Positions 60,371-64,000 of a DNA stretch of 64,000 nt are shown one piece after another. Positions within the stretch are counted from its first letter, which is position 1. Every line of letters starts with the position of its first letter. Source of the DNA: Aquitalea aquatica (GTDB taxonomy: Bacteria > Pseudomonadota > Gammaproteobacteria > Burkholderiales > Chromobacteriaceae); the NCBI RefSeq assembly GCF_013911085.1, contig NZ_JACERN010000042.1, forward strand, positions 1 through 64,000. Direction: 5' to 3'. Position numbers and translations under genes: made by a program. The notes below the pieces were generated by a model. That model searched no databases and was not told the origin of the DNA. It saw only the letters and a program-made list of their open reading frames with translations.

Positions 60371-61678
60371 CTAGCTGACACAGTGTTGCGCCAGTTCTGC
60401 CGTCCGGCGGGGTGTGTAGCTCGCTGCTGGCGGACTGCATGGCAGCAGGTCGCTGGCGCATATCTTGCGCACCTCCTCCAGCAGTGCCTGCATGGCGGGA
60501 GGAGGGTGGCAGCCGGAGCGCTGGATAATTCCTATGCTTCGCTCGGCGTCGCCCAGGTCGACATTCAATTCGACAATGTCCCCTTTTTCCATTTCATAGC
60601 GTAGTTGATGGGGTGAGCAGGCCGTCAGCAGATCGCTGTGGGTCAGCAGATTGCGCACGACGGCCAGGTCACCGCTTTCCACCGAGGGCTGCGGGGCGCT
60701 GAGTCCTTGGCGGGTAAACGACCTGACCAGGGCCCGCCGTGCGGGAGAGTCCTGCCGGGGCAGGATCCAGCCGTTGTGCTGCAGGGTGGCCAGGCTGAGG
60801 TGGTCCGGCGTGCGGGTCAGCGGGTGATTGGCGCGGCAGAAAATGCGTACCTGATCGACAAACAAGGCTTCGCTGACCAGCTGCCGGTTTTCCTCTTGCG
60901 GCCGCAGTGCGCCAAAGATGAAGTCGATGTCGCCACAGCCCAGGTCGCGTGCCAGCTCTTCGTAAGAGCTTTCCCGTGTCTTGATCTGTATGCCGGGATA
61001 TTTTTGCAAAAGATGCACGATGGCAAGCGGCAGCAGACGCGTGCGGCCCAATGGCAAGGCCCCCACCGTGATACAGCCCTCGACGCTGCCTTGCAGCGCC
61101 ATCAGGTCGGCCTGCATGTGGCGCACTTCGGCAAACACCCGTTTAGCATGCAGCAGCAATGGCTCGGCCGCTTCGCTGACGACCAGTCCTTGTGCCGTGC
61201 GCTGGAATAGCGGCTGGCCCACCGATTCTTCCAGCCGTGCCAGCGACATGCTGATGCCGGATTTGCTCATGCCCAGATGGTGGCAACTGGCAGCAATCTG
61301 GCCATGGCTGGCCAGACTGACAAAAACGCGCAATTTGTTACCGGATAGCAGTAACTGGGTGAGGACGGCCGGATCTTTCCTGGTGCTCTGGCCGTTACAC
61401 AAGGTTGTTGCTGCCTGGCGGATTTCGGCCTGAATGCGCCGCGCCCGCAAATGGACGGCTTCGCCATAGGCATTGAGCAACATGCCACGCGGGCGGCGTT
61501 CGAACAGGCTGACGCCCAGCAATTGCTCCATCTGGGTCAGGGCACGGGTGATGGCCGAGGCGGCCTTGAAAATCTGCTCGGATGAACGGGTGACGCTGCC
61601 TGTATGTGCTACTGACAGAAATACGCACAGATAGCGCAACACGTCATCCCGGTCCGCGCGGGCGGCAGGGGTGGTCAT
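60371..61678 (-). CDS. LysR-type regulator with tandem DNA-binding domains
   Basis: 435 aa from the ATG after GGAGGAGAG, versus ~300 aa for ordinary LysR proteins. It has two winged helix domains: residues ~14-73 (YLCVFLSVAHTGSVTRSSEQIFKAASAITRALTQMEQLLGVSLFERRPRGMLL) and ~114-173 (LRVFVSLASHGQIAASCHHLGMSKSGISMSLARLEESVGQPLFQRTAQGLVV), followed by one substrate-binding domain. Such double-headed LysR proteins are uncommon and seem linked to aromatic acid degradation loci. It is divergent from a second LysR gene and close to a PrpF/GalD-type tautomerase gene. Confidence 0.9.
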   Translation of the reverse strand: MTTPAARADRDDVLRYLCVFLSVAHTGSVTRSSEQIFKAASAITRALTQMEQLLGVSLFERRPRGMLLNAYGEAVHLRARRIQAEIRQAATTLCNGQSTRKDPAVLTQLLLSGNKLRVFVSLASHGQIAASCHHLGMSKSGISMSLARLEESVGQPLFQRTAQGLVVSEAAEPLLLHAKRVFAEVRHMQADLMALQGSVEGCITVGALPLGRTRLLPLAIVHLLQKYPGIQIKTRESSYEELARDLGCGDIDFIFGALRPQEENRQLVSEALFVDQVRIFCRANHPLTRTPDHLSLATLQHNGWILPRQDSPARRALVRSFTRQGLSAPQPSVESGDLAVVRNLLTHSDLLTACSPHQLRYEMEKGDIVELNVDLGDAERSIGIIQRSGCHPPPAMQALLEEVRKICASDLLPCSPPAASYTPRRTAELAQHCVS

Positions 61679-61872
61679 GAGTCTCTCCTCCATCAATGCA
61701 AGGTCCGTGATCACTGGGCGTTTCGTTGGCGCACCCGAGCGAACCGGAGGTTTTTTTGCTTTGTGGGGCATTCTGCGGCTAAGGTGCGATTCATCAAAGA
61801 TGCTAAAACTGTGCTGGCGATCCGCTTTGTTGATCGCCAGAGCCGGTGGGAATGACTGGTGAGGAGGGAAGA

Positions 61873-62787
61873 ATGAAACTGGCAACACTGGCGGCGCTGA
61901 TCGCTGCCGTGGAAGAGGGCAGCATGCGTGCGGCAGCCCGGCGGCTTGCTTGCTCGCAACCGGCGCTGACCCGGATGATCCGTGAACTGGAGCTGGAACT
62001 GGCTGCGCCATTGCTGGTGCGCTCCTCACGCGGGGTGCAGCCCACGGCGCAAGGCCGGGTGTTGTATGAGCGGGCGGTGCGGGCGCGCCACGAGCTGGAT
62101 GCCGCAGCCGATGAAATCAGCCAGATCGGTGGTCATCTGGTGGGCAAGCTGCATATTGGCGCAGTGCCATTGGCCGTGATGCTGCTGATACCGGAGGCCA
62201 TGCGCACCTTTGTGCGTGAGTTTCCGCAGATTCAACTGCGCATCAGCGAAGAGCTGTATGTGGCGCAATTGCAAAAACTGCGTAGCGGCGAGGTCGACAT
62301 CACCGTGGGTGGCATTCCGGATGACCTGTCTGCCGGCGAGTTCTATGTTGAGCCCTTGCTGGCCACCACAATGATTCCGACCGCACGCAAGGGCAGCCGC
62401 TGGTTGCAAGCAAAGAGTTTGCAGGATTTACAGCAGGCACCCTGGGTGTATGCCGGTACCAACAGCCATTCCGGTTATGCACGGGCCCTGTTCGAACGCA
62501 ATGGCCTGGAGGCACCGCAGCAAGGCGCGCTGGTCAATTCCACCCTGGCCTTGCTGTCGCTGGTGTCCACTGGCGATTACGTGGCCTTGCTGCCGCAGCA
62601 GATCGCCCACCAGCCATGGCTGGCCAATTATGTCGCCCCCATTGCACTGGCCGAAGCCGGCCTGCCGCTGCAGGTGGGCGCCATCTTGCGTCAGGAGCTG
62701 GCACTGGCCCCGGTGGTACGCCATTTGCTGACCCATCTGCATCGCGCTGCCCATCACATCAATCGCGGCGACAGCCTGTTGTCCTGA
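61873..62787 (+). CDS. LysR family transcriptional regulator
   Basis: 304 aa from the ATG after GAGGAGGGA. One winged helix (LAALIAAVEEGSMRAAARRLACSQPALTRMIRELELELAAPLLVRSSRGVQPT) and a PBP2 domain of the galactonate/aromatic type (KLHIGAVPLAVMLLIPEAMRTFVREFPQIQLRISEELY). It lies 185 bp before the tautomerase gene on the same strand and is divergent from the tandem-HTH LysR. Either could control the downstream degradation genes. Confidence 0.93.
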   Translation: MKLATLAALIAAVEEGSMRAAARRLACSQPALTRMIRELELELAAPLLVRSSRGVQPTAQGRVLYERAVRARHELDAAADEISQIGGHLVGKLHIGAVPLAVMLLIPEAMRTFVREFPQIQLRISEELYVAQLQKLRSGEVDITVGGIPDDLSAGEFYVEPLLATTMIPTARKGSRWLQAKSLQDLQQAPWVYAGTNSHSGYARALFERNGLEAPQQGALVNSTLALLSLVSTGDYVALLPQQIAHQPWLANYVAPIALAEAGLPLQVGAILRQELALAPVVRHLLTHLHRAAHHINRGDSLLS

Positions 62788-62972
62788 GCATTCCCGCGTG
62801 CGCGGCGAGCAAGCTGCCGCCGCTTGCGCCGGCGGGCGGCCATCGGAAAAACTGGCTGGCCGCTGTCACAAAATGAGAATGCACAGTCACGAAGGGGCAA
62901 AGTCGGCCCGGCTCCCTCCGCATATATTGTTGGAACGAAAAGAAATTTGCCCAGGCAATGCGGAGGATGAGC

Positions 62973-64000
62973 ATGAATTCGACAGCACGATACGGTGGCC
63001 TGCAGGCGCTACCCTGCGTGTGGATGCGCGGCGGTACGTCCAAGGCGGCATTCTTTCACGCGGCAGACCTGCCAGCCGACCCGGCCAGCCGTGATCGCCT
63101 GCTACTGGCCGCCATGGACGGCAGTGACTTGCGCCAGATCGACGGCATTGGCGGTGCCCATCCGCTGACCACCAAGATCGCCATCATTTCTCCCTCCAGC
63201 CGTGACGATGCCGATATCGATTATCTGTTCGGCCAACTGGTGATCGGGGCCAATCGCATCGATTACGCGCCCACCTGCGGCAATATCCTGGCCGGGGTGG
63301 CGCCGTTTGCACTGGAAGAGGGGCTGCTGCCCTGTGCCGACGGTGAAACCCGCGTGCGCATTCACATGGTGAATACCCAGTCACTGTGTGAAGCCGTGCT
63401 GCCCACCCCGGGCGGCAAGGTGAGCTACCAGGGTACTACCCGCATCAGCGGCGTACCCGGCAGTGCCGCCGCCATCGAACTGCGTTTTGCCGATGTGGCC
63501 GGCTCCTCCTGCGGAGCGCTCTATCCCACCGGGCAGGCGCAGGATGTGGTCAACGGTGTTCCGGTTACTTGCACCGACAACGGCATGCCGGTGGTGCTGC
63601 TGCGGGCTGCCGATCTGGGCATCAGCGGCTATGAAAGCCCGGCCGAGCTGGACGCCCACGACAGTTTCAAGCAGCAGCTGGAAGCCATCCGCCTGGCCAT
63701 CGGCCCGCGCATGGGGCTGGGCGATGTCAGCCATCGCGTGGTGCCCAAGATGACGCTGATTGCCGCGCCGATTGCTGGCGGGGCCATTCATACCCGTACT
63801 TTCATTCCGAAAAAATGCCACGACGCCATTGGCGTGCTGGGCGCTGCCTCGGTGGCCACCGCCTGTGTCGACCCGGCCACGGTGGCCGCTGGCCTGGCCG
63901 TGCTGGCTGGCGGTGAGGCGGTTTCGGTGGAGCACCCCAGCGGTGAATTCACCATCCGCCTGACGCCGCAAGGCGATGCCGCACCTGCGGTGGCGCTGAT
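62973..64000 (+). CDS. galD: PrpF family isomerase, probable 4-oxalomesaconate tautomerase (partial)
   Basis: 342 codons to the window edge, no stop reached. The ATG follows GGAGG at 7 bp. PrpF-type motifs are CVWMRGGTSKAAFF, GIGGAHPLTTKIAIIS, APTCGNILAGVAPFALEEG and HTRTFIPKKCHDAIGVLGAAS. The family includes 2-methylaconitate isomerase (PrpF) and 4-oxalomesaconate tautomerase (GalD) of gallate/protocatechuate meta-cleavage. Absence of prpBCD nearby and the two LysR regulators favour GalD, but the downstream genes are out of view. The 3' end is missing only because the window stops. Confidence 0.8.
   Translation, partial: MNSTARYGGLQALPCVWMRGGTSKAAFFHAADLPADPASRDRLLLAAMDGSDLRQIDGIGGAHPLTTKIAIISPSSRDDADIDYLFGQLVIGANRIDYAPTCGNILAGVAPFALEEGLLPCADGETRVRIHMVNTQSLCEAVLPTPGGKVSYQGTTRISGVPGSAAAIELRFADVAGSSCGALYPTGQAQDVVNGVPVTCTDNGMPVVLLRAADLGISGYESPAELDAHDSFKQQLEAIRLAIGPRMGLGDVSHRVVPKMTLIAAPIAGGAIHTRTFIPKKCHDAIGVLGAASVATACVDPATVAAGLAVLAGGEAVSVEHPSGEFTIRLTPQGDAAPAVAL

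Noticed and set aside
1-64000. CRISPR array or tRNA genes
   Set aside because: No regularly spaced direct repeats and no tRNA-like cloverleaf sequences were noticed by eye; the only structural RNAs seen are the 23S end and 5S.

Overview
The window looks like chromosomal DNA of a betaproteobacterium of the Neisseriales/Chromobacteriaceae type (Aquitalea, Vogesella or Chromobacterium relatives). This rests on the gene families, the moderately high GC and the DUF3138-type porin, and the genus is a guess. It opens with the 3' end of a ribosomal RNA operon (23S end, 5S, terminator). Housekeeping genes follow: a Tat/lipoprotein LD-carboxypeptidase, an HDOD-GAF signalling protein and cysDN. Then comes a small scar of mobile DNA, a P4-type integrase fragment split by a 1.19-kb IS3-family element with a 4-bp target duplication.

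From 8.1 to 23.4 kb lies a stress and detoxification region. A TetR-controlled RND efflux system has two matching operators, one in the divergent outer-membrane-factor/tetR promoter and one before the adaptor-pump operon. It is followed by a thiolase, an SDR, and an HxlR-controlled set of carbonyl/enone-handling enzymes (alpha/beta hydrolase, quinone oxidoreductase, SDR, Old Yellow Enzyme, tautomerase, aldo-keto reductase). A 53-codon membrane or secreted peptide gene with a strong ribosome binding site lies beside hxlR.

From 23.8 to 51.2 kb is the most interesting part, a metal-acquisition and respiration island. It holds a PepSY protein and TonB-dependent receptor divergent from tonB-exbBD, and a zinc block (COG0523 GTPase, DUF1826, znuABC) with Zur boxes. 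It also holds copper genes: copCD, a Tat-exported Csp1-like copper store, and an OprC-like copper receptor divergent from a FecCD-type ABC importer. Next come the copper-independent quinol oxidase cydPABX, a RegA/PrrA/RoxR-type response regulator, and an ECF sigma/FecR/STN-receptor/MbnP cluster resembling the uptake half of a methanobactin locus.

Nine copies of one 17-bp palindrome (TGYGRCA-N3-KGYCRCA) lie only in the promoter regions of this island: before the PepSY/receptor and tonB operons, the ABC importer and oprC, two short terminator-ended transcription units, cydPABX and the ECF sigma gene. Its half-sites match the GCGNC/GNCGC pattern recognised by RegA/PrrA/RoxR proteins, and such a regulator is encoded inside the island. 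At four promoters with a recognisable -10 the box is centred about 42-44 bp upstream of the predicted start. I infer a redox/copper-limitation regulon joining copper (and perhaps chalkophore) import to a switch toward a copper-free oxidase, possibly with two small RNAs.

The last 13 kb hold separate regulator-enzyme units: LysR/SRPBCC, a GlxA-type AraC regulator, a thioesterase, a LuxR-type regulator, a YtcJ-like amidohydrolase with a polyamine-type binding protein and a DUF3138 porin. They end with two LysR regulators, one with a rare tandem DNA-binding domain, flanking a PrpF/4-oxalomesaconate tautomerase gene cut by the window end.
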